From Bacteroidota bacterium (GTDB taxonomy: Bacteria > Bacteroidota > Kryptoniia > Kryptoniales > JAKASW01): a stretch of DNA of 9,790 nt. Numbering within the stretch: position 1 is the stretch's first letter; each line of letters opens with the position of its first letter. A model generated the notes under the pieces. It was not told the origin of the DNA and searched no databases. It was given only the letters and a program-made list of their open reading frames with translations. The stretch is taken from contig JAJYOS010000169.1 in assembly GCA_021796055.1 (NCBI GenBank), forward strand, positions 1 through 9,790, written 5' to 3'. The translations under genes and the position numbers were made by a program. Of the stretch, positions 1 through 5,628 are shown piece after piece.

Positions 1-393
1 CGCATCTTCCTCCATGTGGATCCTGACGAGGCCGATCTTCTTCCTCGTCCCGTCCTTCTTTTCGATCTCGACGTAGCCGTCGACGCAGATGGGCTCCTCG
101 AACTGCGAAATCTGGTATCCCTTCGGAAGGTCGGGATAGAAATAATTCTTCCTCGCGAAAATCGAATAAGGTGTGATGCGGCAGTTGGTGGCAAGCCCCA
201 TCTTTATCGCGAACTCGACGAGCTTCTTGTTCAATACAGGGAGCACGCCTGGCATGCCGAGACAGACCGGACAAACGTTCGAGTTGGGGGGGTTACCGAA
301 TTTCGTCGAGCACCCGCAGAACGTTTTAGTCTCCGTCAACATCTGCGAATGAACTTCGAGCCCGATTACCGCTTCGTATTTATTCCAGTCCAT
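1..393 (-). CDS. gatB: Asp-tRNA(Asn)/Glu-tRNA(Gln) amidotransferase subunit B, N-terminal part
   Basis: GatB is the kinase/tRNA-binding subunit of the cytoplasmic GatCAB complex. It converts mischarged Glu-tRNA(Gln) or Asp-tRNA(Asn) into Gln-tRNA(Gln) or Asn-tRNA(Asn). The window shows only the first 131 residues; the rest lies beyond base 1. The read-out starts [17 protein letters not shown] and contains the family hallmark 'IGLEVHSQ' (residues 10-17). It has a zinc-ribbon type insertion with Cys26, Cys28, Cys41 and Cys44 (CGC...CPVC), then 'PGVLPVLN' and '[14 protein letters not shown]'. These are diagnostic of the zinc-containing GatB subtype. I chose the ATG at 393-391 because it matches the usual N-terminus. 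An in-frame stop lies about eight codons upstream, and a TTG at 408-406 is the only notable alternative. No clear Shine-Dalgarno is visible. The gene lies 85 bp downstream of sucC on the same strand, with a repeat in between. Its presence suggests that the organism uses the indirect amidation route. Confidence 0.97.
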   Translation of the reverse strand, partial: MDWNKYEAVIGLEVHSQMLTETKTFCGCSTKFGNPPNSNVCPVCLGMPGVLPVLNKKLVEFAIKMGLATNCRITPYSIFARKNYFYPDLPKGYQISQFEEPICVDGYVEIEKKDGTRKKIGLVRIHMEEDA

Positions 394-405
394 ATGAGCT
401 TTCAG

Positions 406-461
406 CAATAAGCGTCAAGCGGCAAGATGGAAGTGAACTACTTATCGCTTCACGCTTAACG
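406..461. repeat. Inverted set of 7-bp repeats between sucC and gatB
   Basis: Four consecutive heptads ending in AAG lie at 406-433 (CAATAAG, CGTCAAG, CGGCAAG, ATGGAAG). A 7-bp spacer (434-440) follows, then three heptads beginning with CTT at 441-461 (CTTATCG, CTTCACG, CTTAACG). The two blocks are inverted relative to each other. Bases 409-421 can pair with 446-458 over 13 positions with one mismatch. A minus-strand transcript reading from sucC into gatB would therefore carry a long hairpin just upstream of the gatB start. No T-run follows, so a plain intrinsic terminator is unlikely. It may be an mRNA-stabilising or attenuating hairpin, or a copy of a dispersed intergenic repeat family. Confidence 0.65.
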
Positions 462-478
462 CAATGCGTTTCCTCCAG

Positions 479-1642
479 TCAGTTCCTGAGAGCCGATACG
501 ACTTTCTCGGCCGCGTCTTTCAATCCGTTCGCGACGGCAAAATTGAGGCCGGATTCTCTGAGGAGCTGCGCGCCTTCTTTGGCGTTCGTCCCTTCGAGCC
601 TGACGACCACGGGGAGATTGACCGATGTCCGCTTGGCCGCCTCTATCACTCCCTGCGCGACACGGTCGCAGCGGACTATTCCGCCGAATATGTTGATCAG
701 GATCGCCTTCACATTCGGATCGGAGAGTATGATCTTGAAGCCGCTGGAGACCGTCTCGACGTTAGCGCCGCCGCCGACATCGAGGAAATTCGCGGGTTCG
801 CCGCCGGTGAGTTTTATGATATCCATCGTCGCCATCGCAAGTCCGGCGCCGTTGACCATGCAGCCGACGTTGCCGTCGAGTTTGATGTAGTTAAGATGAG
901 ACTTCGATGCCTCAACTTCGAGCGGAGATTCTTCGTCGAGATCCCTGAGCTCGAGAATGTCGGGGTGGCGGTAGAGCGAGTTGTCGTCGAAATTCATCTT
1001 CGCGTCGAGCGCCATGACGAAGCCCTCGGCTGTCAGCACTAGCGGATTGATTTCCGCGAGGCTCGCATCGGAGGCTTCATACGCTTTGTAGAGTGCGTTT
1101 AGGAACTTCACGCCGTTCTTGTACGCATCGCCGGTCAGCCCAAGTCCGAACGCGAGCGTCTTTGCCTGAAACGGCATTAACCCGAGTCCGGGATCAACGG
1201 TTTCTTTCAGGATCTTTTCGGGAGATTCTGCGGCAACCTTTTCGATTTCCACTCCGCCTTCGGTGGAGACCATGAAGACGTTCTTCGACGTCGCTCTGTC
1301 GAGGACTATCCCGGCATAAAGTTCTTTTGCAATATTGATTCCCTGTTCAATGAGAAGTCGCTTTACGACCTTTCCTTCCGGGCCGGTCTGGTGAGTCACG
1401 AGCGTCATGCCCAATATCTGTGACGCGAGCTGTCTGACTTCTTCGATGCTCTTCGCGATCTTGACGCCGCCGCCTTTGCCGCGTCCGCCCGCGTGTATCT
1501 GGGCCTTCACGACCCAAACGCTTCCGCCGATTTCCCGCGCCGCCGCTACCGCTTCATCGACGCTGAACGCGACCTTCCCTTTGGGGATTGCCACGTTGAA
1601 TTTCTTAAGAATCTCTTTTGCCTGATATTCGTGGATTTTCAT
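479..1642 (-). CDS. sucC: Succinyl-CoA synthetase beta subunit (ADP/GDP-forming)
   Basis: This is the beta subunit of the TCA-cycle enzyme that interconverts succinyl-CoA + ADP + Pi and succinate + CoA + ATP in the cytoplasm. The 387-residue length is essentially that of E. coli SucC (388). The N-terminal ATP-grasp domain begins [12 protein letters not shown] and carries the glycine-rich nucleotide loop '[11 protein letters not shown]' (51-61). The magnesium ligands are visible as Asn199 in 'EINPL' and Asp213 in 'ALDAK', at the same numbers as in E. coli. The C-terminal flavodoxin-like domain shows '[13 protein letters not shown]', 'NFLDVGGGA', '[10 protein letters not shown]' and 'RLEGTN'. 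The ATG at 1642-1640 gives the canonical N-terminus; only a weak AGGG-type ribosome site precedes it. The alpha subunit gene (sucD) is not adjacent on either side in this window, so the two subunits are probably encoded apart. The downstream neighbour is gatB. Whether the enzyme prefers ADP or GDP cannot be read from the sequence with confidence. Confidence 0.98.
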   Translation of the reverse strand: MKIHEYQAKEILKKFNVAIPKGKVAFSVDEAVAAAREIGGSVWVVKAQIHAGGRGKGGGVKIAKSIEEVRQLASQILGMTLVTHQTGPEGKVVKRLLIEQGINIAKELYAGIVLDRATSKNVFMVSTEGGVEIEKVAAESPEKILKETVDPGLGLMPFQAKTLAFGLGLTGDAYKNGVKFLNALYKAYEASDASLAEINPLVLTAEGFVMALDAKMNFDDNSLYRHPDILELRDLDEESPLEVEASKSHLNYIKLDGNVGCMVNGAGLAMATMDIIKLTGGEPANFLDVGGGANVETVSSGFKIILSDPNVKAILINIFGGIVRCDRVAQGVIEAAKRTSVNLPVVVRLEGTNAKEGAQLLRESGLNFAVANGLKDAAEKVVSALRN

Positions 1643-1860
1643 CTTGAAACCCTGTTTGATTTTGTAAAGTTAGGTAAGCCTGCACTACAAAGCGTATACT
1701 CAGAACAAACGATCGCTCATCCGAATGATTTCCATGACGGAGACTATCGAAAAACCTCTTTAGATTCGGCTCAAAGGTCTTAGGCAATATAGGAAAGCGC
1801 GGTTTGGAACTCAAGAAACGGGAAAAGGAGGTGGTGTCTCGGTTTACTTTTCTGGGGAGC

Positions 1861-2046
1861 TTATTTAGAGGAAAGACCGAGTTGACCGCGGATCAACTCG
1901 CACATTAGTTTGCTTAGTTCTGCGTGTCTGGGAACTGTCGTTCTTGCGCCAGTGCGGGGGTTCAAATAGACATCATGTTTTTTGCCGTGCCTAAGAAGCA
2001 CGCACCCGCTTGCAACTAATTGCTGTATAAATTGCCTGTGCTTCAG
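1861..2046 (-). CDS. hicA: HicA-family mRNA interferase toxin with apparent CTG start
   Basis: This small toxin gene has no ATG-initiated form. The frame open from about 2067 down to TAA at 1863-1861 encodes, from the CTG at 2046-2044, 61 residues beginning (M)KHRQFIQQLVASGCVLLR. It shows the HicA dsRNA-binding-like fold pattern: an initial helix 'RQFIQQLVASGC', the motif 'LLRHGKKHDVYLNP' containing the conserved catalytic His24, then 'TTVPRHAEL' and a final helix. HicA toxins cleave mRNA in a ribosome-independent way and are held inactive by HicB. The CTG overlaps the hicB stop (CTGA), where an ATGA overlap would be usual, so translation is probably coupled to hicB. No Shine-Dalgarno is visible for hicA itself. 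The frame is closed upstream by a TAA, and the only other non-standard candidate is an ATT at about 2058-2056. Identification of the family is firm. The exact start, and whether the toxin is expressed at full level, are uncertain. Confidence 0.88.
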   Translation of the reverse strand: MKHRQFIQQLVASGCVLLRHGKKHDVYLNPRTGARTTVPRHAELSKLMCELIRGQLGLSSK

Positions 2047-2282
2047 GCTGCCAATTCCAAGCGTTTCGTTTTATGCTTGCGAGTGACACCCGCTCGTTTT
2101 CGCGGATGTGTACTTGCTTCCATTTCTCGTTGAGCATCTCTGATGTTCGCAACGAGCTCATCCAGAGTTTCCCCCTGGCTAATAACCTCCGGATATTCCA
2201 TCAGCTGTCCAACCAAATACTTCCCATCTTCCCAGTATTCCAGGGTGATACTATGTTTTTTTTCTGTGCTAGACGATCTCAT
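2043..2282 (-). CDS. hicB: HicB-family antitoxin
   Basis: This is the antitoxin partner of the adjacent HicA. HicB proteins bind and block the HicA active site through a partial RNase-H-like fold. That fold is visible at residues 11-55: beta strands 'SITLEYWEDGKYLVGQL', the conserved 'EYPEVISQGETLDELVANI' turn and helix, and a helix through 'RDAQREM'. The length of 79 residues is at the short end. The C-terminus (57-79) is a basic tail rich in Arg and Lys, with no recognisable helix-turn-helix or ribbon-helix-helix domain of the kind longer HicB antitoxins use for operator binding. Autoregulation is therefore less certain than for long HicBs. The start at 2282-2280 has a good Shine-Dalgarno: GGAG (complement of 2290-2293) seven bases upstream. 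The stop overlaps the likely hicA start. The order hicB-hicA is one of the two arrangements known for this family. Confidence 0.93.
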   Translation of the reverse strand: MRSSSTEKKHSITLEYWEDGKYLVGQLMEYPEVISQGETLDELVANIRDAQREMEASTHPRKRAGVTRKHKTKRLELAA

Positions 2283-2314
2283 TTATATTCTCCGGTATTG
2301 CAAATGGCACTTAA

Positions 2315-2344
2315 AAAGTACGCATGAAGTGATGTATCAGTCAA
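2315..2344 (-). promoter_or_regulatory. Candidate promoter of hicBA
   Basis: On the minus strand TTGACT (complement of 2339-2344) is followed after 18 bases by TACTTT (complement of 2315-2320). The second element also resembles the TAnnTTTG box of Bacteroidetes-type promoters. Initiation would fall about 25 bases before the hicB start. This is a sequence match only, with no other support. Confidence 0.3.
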
Positions 2345-2347
2345 GTG

Positions 2348-2361
2348 TCAGCGAGCGCTGA
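2348..2361. promoter_or_regulatory. Small dyad upstream of the hicBA promoter
   Basis: TCAGCG-AG-CGCTGA is a perfect 6-bp inverted repeat with a 2-bp centre. It lies four bases upstream of the candidate hicBA -35 box and could be an operator for the toxin-antitoxin complex. A 6-bp dyad can arise by chance, and the short HicB lacks an obvious DNA-binding domain, so the assignment is tentative. Confidence 0.25.
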
Positions 2362-2440
2362 AAGTGAGCAATTCTGATCCCATGGCTGCGGAGGTGTTGT
2401 ACTCCCGAGTCATGAGCGCATTCAATAACCAGGGCCGGCA

Positions 2441-3748
2441 TTATCTCAAGCAAACCGCCTTCTTCGTTTGCGTGCCGTTATCGGTTGTCAGCCGGTAATA
2501 ATAAATCCCGGATCCGACCCGTTCTCCCCGTTGATTCGTTCCGTCCCAACGTAGCGAATGTTTTCCGGCGGATTGCCTTTCACCATCTGCCAGCGCTCTC
2601 AATTCCCTTCCAAGGACATCGTACACTTTCAATGTCACGCGGCTGACCGCTGAAAGCTTATAGCTTATTTCTGTCGACGGATTGAACGGATTCGGATAAT
2701 TCTGTTCCAGTACGAAATTGTTCGGCGCATTCGGTTCGCGTGCGTCGATGTTCGTCAGTCCGCCGTTTGAGGTGTAGAGAATGGTTCCCGATCCACCCGC
2801 GGCGAAGCCGTGTTTCTCATCTATGAAACTGATCGCGCGTAATGTCGGCCATGGCAATACCGTGTAAGGAAGCAAGTTTAGAATCCACGTATCGCCTCCG
2901 TCTGTTGACTTGACTATCGAACCGCCGACACCACAGGCATAAATTACATCATTGGATGGGGCTGAGACAGCGTACAGCGCGCTGGAGGGAATGCCCGATG
3001 CAACCGTGACCCATGAAGTATCTGAAGCAAGCTTCCGCAATATCAGGGGCGATGCCCAGAGATCTCCTCCGGCACCGACGATGAAGCCGGTTCCCTGATT
3101 AGTGAACGCAAGATCGTACGCTGCGGTGCCAGGGCCCTGGAGCGCCGGAATGATCCTTTCCGTCCACGACAATGCGGCGTTCTCCAGCTTTGAACAAATT
3201 GAATATGGGGTCAGCGCGTATAGTGTGTACCCCCACTCCGCAATCGGGGTTGTTGCAGAAAGCGACCGGATCGGCCACTCGCTTATCTTCTCCGAAGACC
3301 ATGTCCTTCCGCTGTCGAGCGAATGGTAAATCCAACCCGAGTCGGCGCCGACATAAATATCGGACGGATCGACATAGAGCACGGAATAGCAATCCGGCGC
3401 GTAAGTGGTGTGACGGCACCACCCCGCCATGTTTCCGCCCCTGATTGTGAAAACAGTACCGTAATCTCCGACCGCCATCCCGTTAGCGGAATCATAAAAG
3501 TCGACGGCATTCCACGGCATGACGTACGAGAGGGGCGCCGTCAGGTCGAACCACGTATCGCCTCTGTCGGTTGTTCTCAGAATCGACCTCCCACGACTCA
3601 CAGCGTAAGCGGTCATCGTGTCGGTCATGACCACACCTGTAAGTGCTGAGTCGATCCCGCTGTTTTGCAGAACCCACTGCGTGTCCGCATCTTCACTCCA
3701 CGCGAATATCGATAAGGTGAGCAACGATACAAGCAAATTCTCTTTCAT
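2441..3748 (-). CDS. Secreted Ycf48/BNR-like beta-propeller with C-terminal sorting domain
   Basis: This 435-residue exported protein has a specific role I cannot name. Residues 1-17 form a short hydrophobic signal sequence (MKENLLVSLLTLSIFAW). The body (about 25-335) is a beta-propeller of the photosystem II stability factor/BNR type. Asp-box repeats are visible at 56-66 (ILRTTDRGDTW), 140-150 (IYHSLDSGRTW) and 278-288 (IVKSTDGGDTW), with a degenerate one at 323-330. Blade turns such as 'GMAVGDYGTVF' and 'GFAAGGSGTIL' recur. Residues 349-435 are a 'NYPNPFNPSTEISYKL...VYDVLGREL...WDGTNQRG...SGIYYYRL' domain, the FlgD-Ig-like/type IX secretion sorting tail typical of FCB-group bacteria. The protein is thus probably delivered to the cell surface or outside. 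In this lineage such propellers are numerous and mostly uncharacterised. The start is supported by AAGGAGG (complement of 3753-3759) four bases before ATG. It lies 136 bp downstream of nth and probably has its own control. Confidence 0.9.
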   Translation of the reverse strand: MKENLLVSLLTLSIFAWSEDADTQWVLQNSGIDSALTGVVMTDTMTAYAVSRGRSILRTTDRGDTWFDLTAPLSYVMPWNAVDFYDSANGMAVGDYGTVFTIRGGNMAGWCRHTTYAPDCYSVLYVDPSDIYVGADSGWIYHSLDSGRTWSSEKISEWPIRSLSATTPIAEWGYTLYALTPYSICSKLENAALSWTERIIPALQGPGTAAYDLAFTNQGTGFIVGAGGDLWASPLILRKLASDTSWVTVASGIPSSALYAVSAPSNDVIYACGVGGSIVKSTDGGDTWILNLLPYTVLPWPTLRAISFIDEKHGFAAGGSGTILYTSNGGLTNIDAREPNAPNNFVLEQNYPNPFNPSTEISYKLSAVSRVTLKVYDVLGRELRALADGERQSAGKHSLRWDGTNQRGERVGSGIYYYRLTTDNGTQTKKAVCLR

Positions 3749-3752
3749 AAAT

Positions 3753-3779
3753 CCTCCTTGTCTTAGACTGCAAAGACAA
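3753..3779 (-). promoter_or_regulatory. Strong ribosome site abutted by a hairpin in the propeller gene leader
   Basis: The minus strand reads AAGGAGG (complement of 3753-3759) four bases before the start. Immediately upstream, TTGTCTT (complement of 3773-3779) can pair with AAGACAA (complement of 3758-3764) around an 8-base loop. The 3' arm shares two A bases with the Shine-Dalgarno, so folding could limit access. The arms are only 7 bp and AT-rich, so the structure would be weak. Confidence 0.35.
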
Positions 3780-3884
3780 AACTTCGCCGGTTTATGAAGA
3801 AATGGTGCTGAAAGTTAAAATCGAGTACCCGGAAGGCCCTGCATGTTCACTGCACAAGTAATTTTAGCCAAATAACATCTCATT

Positions 3885-4556
3885 TCAAATGCCCCCTCTT
3901 TTCAAATGGGCAGACGCGAGAGTCTTGCGATAGAACCCGCATACGTCCCTGACCACGCACTCCGTGCACTTCGGATTCTTCGGTCTGCATACTTCGCGAC
4001 CGAGAAATGTCATCCCCATCCCGGCGGCGTGCCAGTACTTCGGCAGGATTGATTCCATGATATCCCCCTCGATTTTGTCCGGCGCGTCCGACTTTGTTAT
4101 CCCAAGTCTGGGCGCGACGCGGGCAACGTGAAGGTCGACAATCACACCCTCGCACTTCCCACCCAACTCACCGATGATGACGTTCGCCGATTTACGACCG
4201 ATCCCGGGAAGCTTCGTCAGTTCCTCCATCGTCGTGGGTATGCGCGAATCGTCTTTCACGGCTTTCGCGATCGCAACAAGCCATTCAGACTTATGCCTGA
4301 AGTTCGTTATGCCGTGAACGAATGGGAAAAGATCCTCCGGCTCAGCGTTTGCCAGCTCTTTTAATGTCGGATATGCCCTGAACAGCTCCGGAGCGACCTT
4401 GTTTACGAAAGCGTCGGTGCTCCGTGACGATAAAATTACCATCACGACCAGCTGGTACGGGGTCCTGTACTCGAGCGGATGTTTTCGCCTGCCGTATTTT
4501 CTGAACAAAGGTGCCAATGCCCTGTTCCAATCGGTCTTTCGCGACATTGCTTTCAT
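3885..4556 (-). CDS. nth: Endonuclease III, DNA glycosylase/AP lyase
   Basis: This is a base-excision repair enzyme that removes oxidised pyrimidines and cleaves the abasic site. Its 223 residues match the family length (E. coli 211). The helix-hairpin-helix is 'LPGIGRKSANVI' (116-127), with the catalytic lysine at Lys122. The catalytic aspartate is Asp141 in 'VDLHVARV'. The C-terminal iron-sulfur loop is complete: Cys190, Cys197, Cys200 and Cys206 fit the C-x6-C-x2-C-x5-C pattern of a [4Fe-4S] cluster. In the N-terminal helix the usual 'LSAQ-TD' segment reads 'ILSSRSTDAFVN', so Arg45 replaces the Gln that inserts into the DNA helix in E. coli Nth; similar substitutions occur in distant family members. 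Two in-frame ATGs are possible (4556 and 4547), neither with a strong Shine-Dalgarno; the longer form is given. The gene diverges from bioY across a 426 bp spacer. Confidence 0.95.
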   Translation of the reverse strand: MKAMSRKTDWNRALAPLFRKYGRRKHPLEYRTPYQLVVMVILSSRSTDAFVNKVAPELFRAYPTLKELANAEPEDLFPFVHGITNFRHKSEWLVAIAKAVKDDSRIPTTMEELTKLPGIGRKSANVIIGELGGKCEGVIVDLHVARVAPRLGITKSDAPDKIEGDIMESILPKYWHAAGMGMTFLGREVCRPKNPKCTECVVRDVCGFYRKTLASAHLKRGGI

Positions 4557-4593
4557 GAATGGAACTTAGATCGCCACAAAGATAGAAGCAAAA

Positions 4594-4757
4594 TCCCGTG
4601 CGGGAGAATCCTGGGCTCCGTGCGTGGGAAAAGCCACATGCTCCGGTTGCCGGGGGCAGAACCACGCAGGTTTGATCCGCGAGTCGGATTCGGGTACTGA
4701 GAGCTAATTATCGACCGATCCCGTTGAAATTGCCGCTGAAGCTTGATTCTCAACGGG
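4594..4757. other. Cluster of potential RNA/DNA hairpins upstream of nth and bioY
   Basis: Several inverted repeats follow one another. TCCC/GGGA lies at 4594-4605. A two-part stem pairs TGCGTGG (4621-4627) with CCACGCA (4662-4668), enclosing an inner stem-loop TGCTCCGG-TTG-CCGGGGGCA (4639-4658, one bulge). ATCCG/CGGAT lies at 4675-4689, and CCCGTTGA/TCAACGGG at 4720-4727 and 4750-4757, followed by T-rich sequence at 4758-4775. A compound stem enclosing a GC-rich hairpin is the shape of a structured RNA or a mobile palindromic repeat. It matches no riboswitch or ncRNA class that I recognise. Because stems read on both strands, it could act in the nth leader, where the nearest stem ends about 38 bases before the start, or as a separate small RNA. 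Confidence 0.4.
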
Positions 4758-4950
4758 TTTGGTGATATTTTTTTCTTCGATGACACGAATTCCAGGCGAC
4801 ATCCTTTCCGAACATCGCATTCCGGAAGACTGTGGTATCGGTAATCCCACTGACAAAACCTCCCGTCCGAAGGATCCGTTGGATTGATTTCGAATTGTTC
4901 AGTTCATTCCCTGCACACTAAAAAAGACAATCTTAGTTTAGAAGAGTACT

Positions 4951-4963
4951 CCCGCAATGCGGG
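4951..4963 (+). promoter_or_regulatory. Perfect 13-bp dyad in the bioY leader
   Basis: CCCGCA-A-TGCGGG is a perfect palindrome around one central base. It ends nine bases before the GAGAGG ribosome site (4973-4978) and 19 bases before the bioY ATG. The position suits an operator or a small translational hairpin controlling biotin uptake. It does not resemble the BirA, BioR or BioQ operators known to me, so any regulator is unidentified. Confidence 0.4.
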
Positions 4964-4982
4964 GCAGAACTAGAGAGGCAAT

Positions 4983-5588
4983 ATGAGATACGACGCGGGT
5001 ACCGTTCGCGCTTTCGACTCCTCGCACGCCGCGGAACTAGGCCAGATGAAGGTCATCGTTGCTTTCACTGCGCTGACGGCGATCGGCGCAAAAGTATACA
5101 TCCCACACGAGCCGGTTCCGTTCACCTTGCAGACCCTGTTCGTTGTTCTGGCGGGGGCGTTCCTCGGAAGGAAGGGCGGGACGGTCAGCATACTCACTTA
5201 CCTTCTTCTTGGCGCCGCGGGCATCCCGGTTTTTGCCGGGCCGGAGGCGGGCTTTCCTGTGTTTTTCGGGCCGACCGCCGGGTACCTAATCGGGTTCGTA
5301 CTGAGTGCCGCCGTCGTCGGATCGATCATAGACCTCGACGACTCATTTCTCTGGACCGCCCTTTCCATGCTGGCGGGGTTCGCGATAATTTTCGCCTGCG
5401 GAACCGCTTGGCTCAACGCGTTTTTCCTTCACGACTGGAACGCCTCCATCGCGCAGGGTTTTCTGATCTTTTCATTCTGGGATTTAGTCAAGCTGGCTGC
5501 GGCCGTCGGCGTGTACCGAGCTCTCAAGGCTGATCCCGCGTTTCACACAAACCACAAGTCCGAAGCACTTTCCCGAAGGGTGAAATAA
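4983..5588 (+). CDS. bioY: BioY biotin transporter (ECF S component)
   Basis: This integral membrane substrate-binding subunit takes up biotin, alone or with a shared energy-coupling factor module (EcfA/A'/T). Its 201 residues contain about six hydrophobic segments. Family motifs are '[18 protein letters not shown]' (45-62), '[14 protein letters not shown]' (73-86), '[10 protein letters not shown]' (96-105) and, near the end, 'FWDLVKL' with Asp167 and Lys170 in the D-x-x-K position that contacts biotin in BioY structures. The start at 4983 has GAGAGG four to five bases upstream. It gives a 20-residue hydrophilic N-terminus before TM1, as in several Bacteroidetes homologues; a shorter start at Met22 is possible. 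No EcfA, EcfT or biotin biosynthesis gene is nearby, so BioY is solitary here. The next gene, an amino-acid permease, starts 40 bp downstream, suggesting one transcript. Confidence 0.95.
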   Translation: MRYDAGTVRAFDSSHAAELGQMKVIVAFTALTAIGAKVYIPHEPVPFTLQTLFVVLAGAFLGRKGGTVSILTYLLLGAAGIPVFAGPEAGFPVFFGPTAGYLIGFVLSAAVVGSIIDLDDSFLWTALSMLAGFAIIFACGTAWLNAFFLHDWNASIAQGFLIFSFWDLVKLAAAVGVYRALKADPAFHTNHKSEALSRRVK

Positions 5589-5628
5589 ACTCTCTTGGCG
5601 GATACGTTCGGACGGAACTGGAGGAATA

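Larger units (their letters stand above)
4557..4982. other. Gene-free divergent spacer between nth and bioY
   Basis: No convincing gene is present. The left half (4594-4757) holds a series of inverted repeats, listed separately. At 4780-4789 ATGACACGAA is the reverse complement of TTCGTGTCAT at 7310-7319 in another spacer, which suggests a shared degenerate intergenic repeat. The right part becomes AT-rich before bioY and ends in a perfect dyad and a ribosome site. A -10-like TAGTTTAG lies at 4934-4941, but no matching upstream box is clear. Confidence 0.7.

Noticed and set aside
464..1042. Long open frame on the plus strand opposite sucC
   Set aside because: It is the antisense of a strongly conserved gene, has no ribosome site or motif, and is explained by the codon bias of sucC.
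1605..1814. Minus-strand frame overlapping the sucC start
   Set aside because: It overlaps the canonical sucC N-terminus in another frame, and its product matches nothing I recognise.
1861..2344. The toxin-antitoxin locus as part of a larger defence island or mobile element
   Set aside because: The flanking genes are sucC and a secreted propeller. There is no integrase, transposase, att repeat or other defence gene.
4630..4645. Minus-strand GGAGCATGTGG resembling a 16S rRNA segment
   Set aside because: The match is about 11 bases and the flanks do not resemble rRNA, so it is treated as chance.
4590..4700. Possible cobalamin riboswitch or tRNA in the GC-rich spacer
   Set aside because: No cobalamin box, acceptor stem, anticodon arm or TpsiC motif could be lined up with the stems seen.
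4553..4786. Minus-strand frame of 77 codons in the nth-bioY spacer
   Set aside because: It would start with GTG with no ribosome site, runs through the hairpin cluster and into nth, and has a low-complexity basic composition. It is better explained as read-through of structured spacer.
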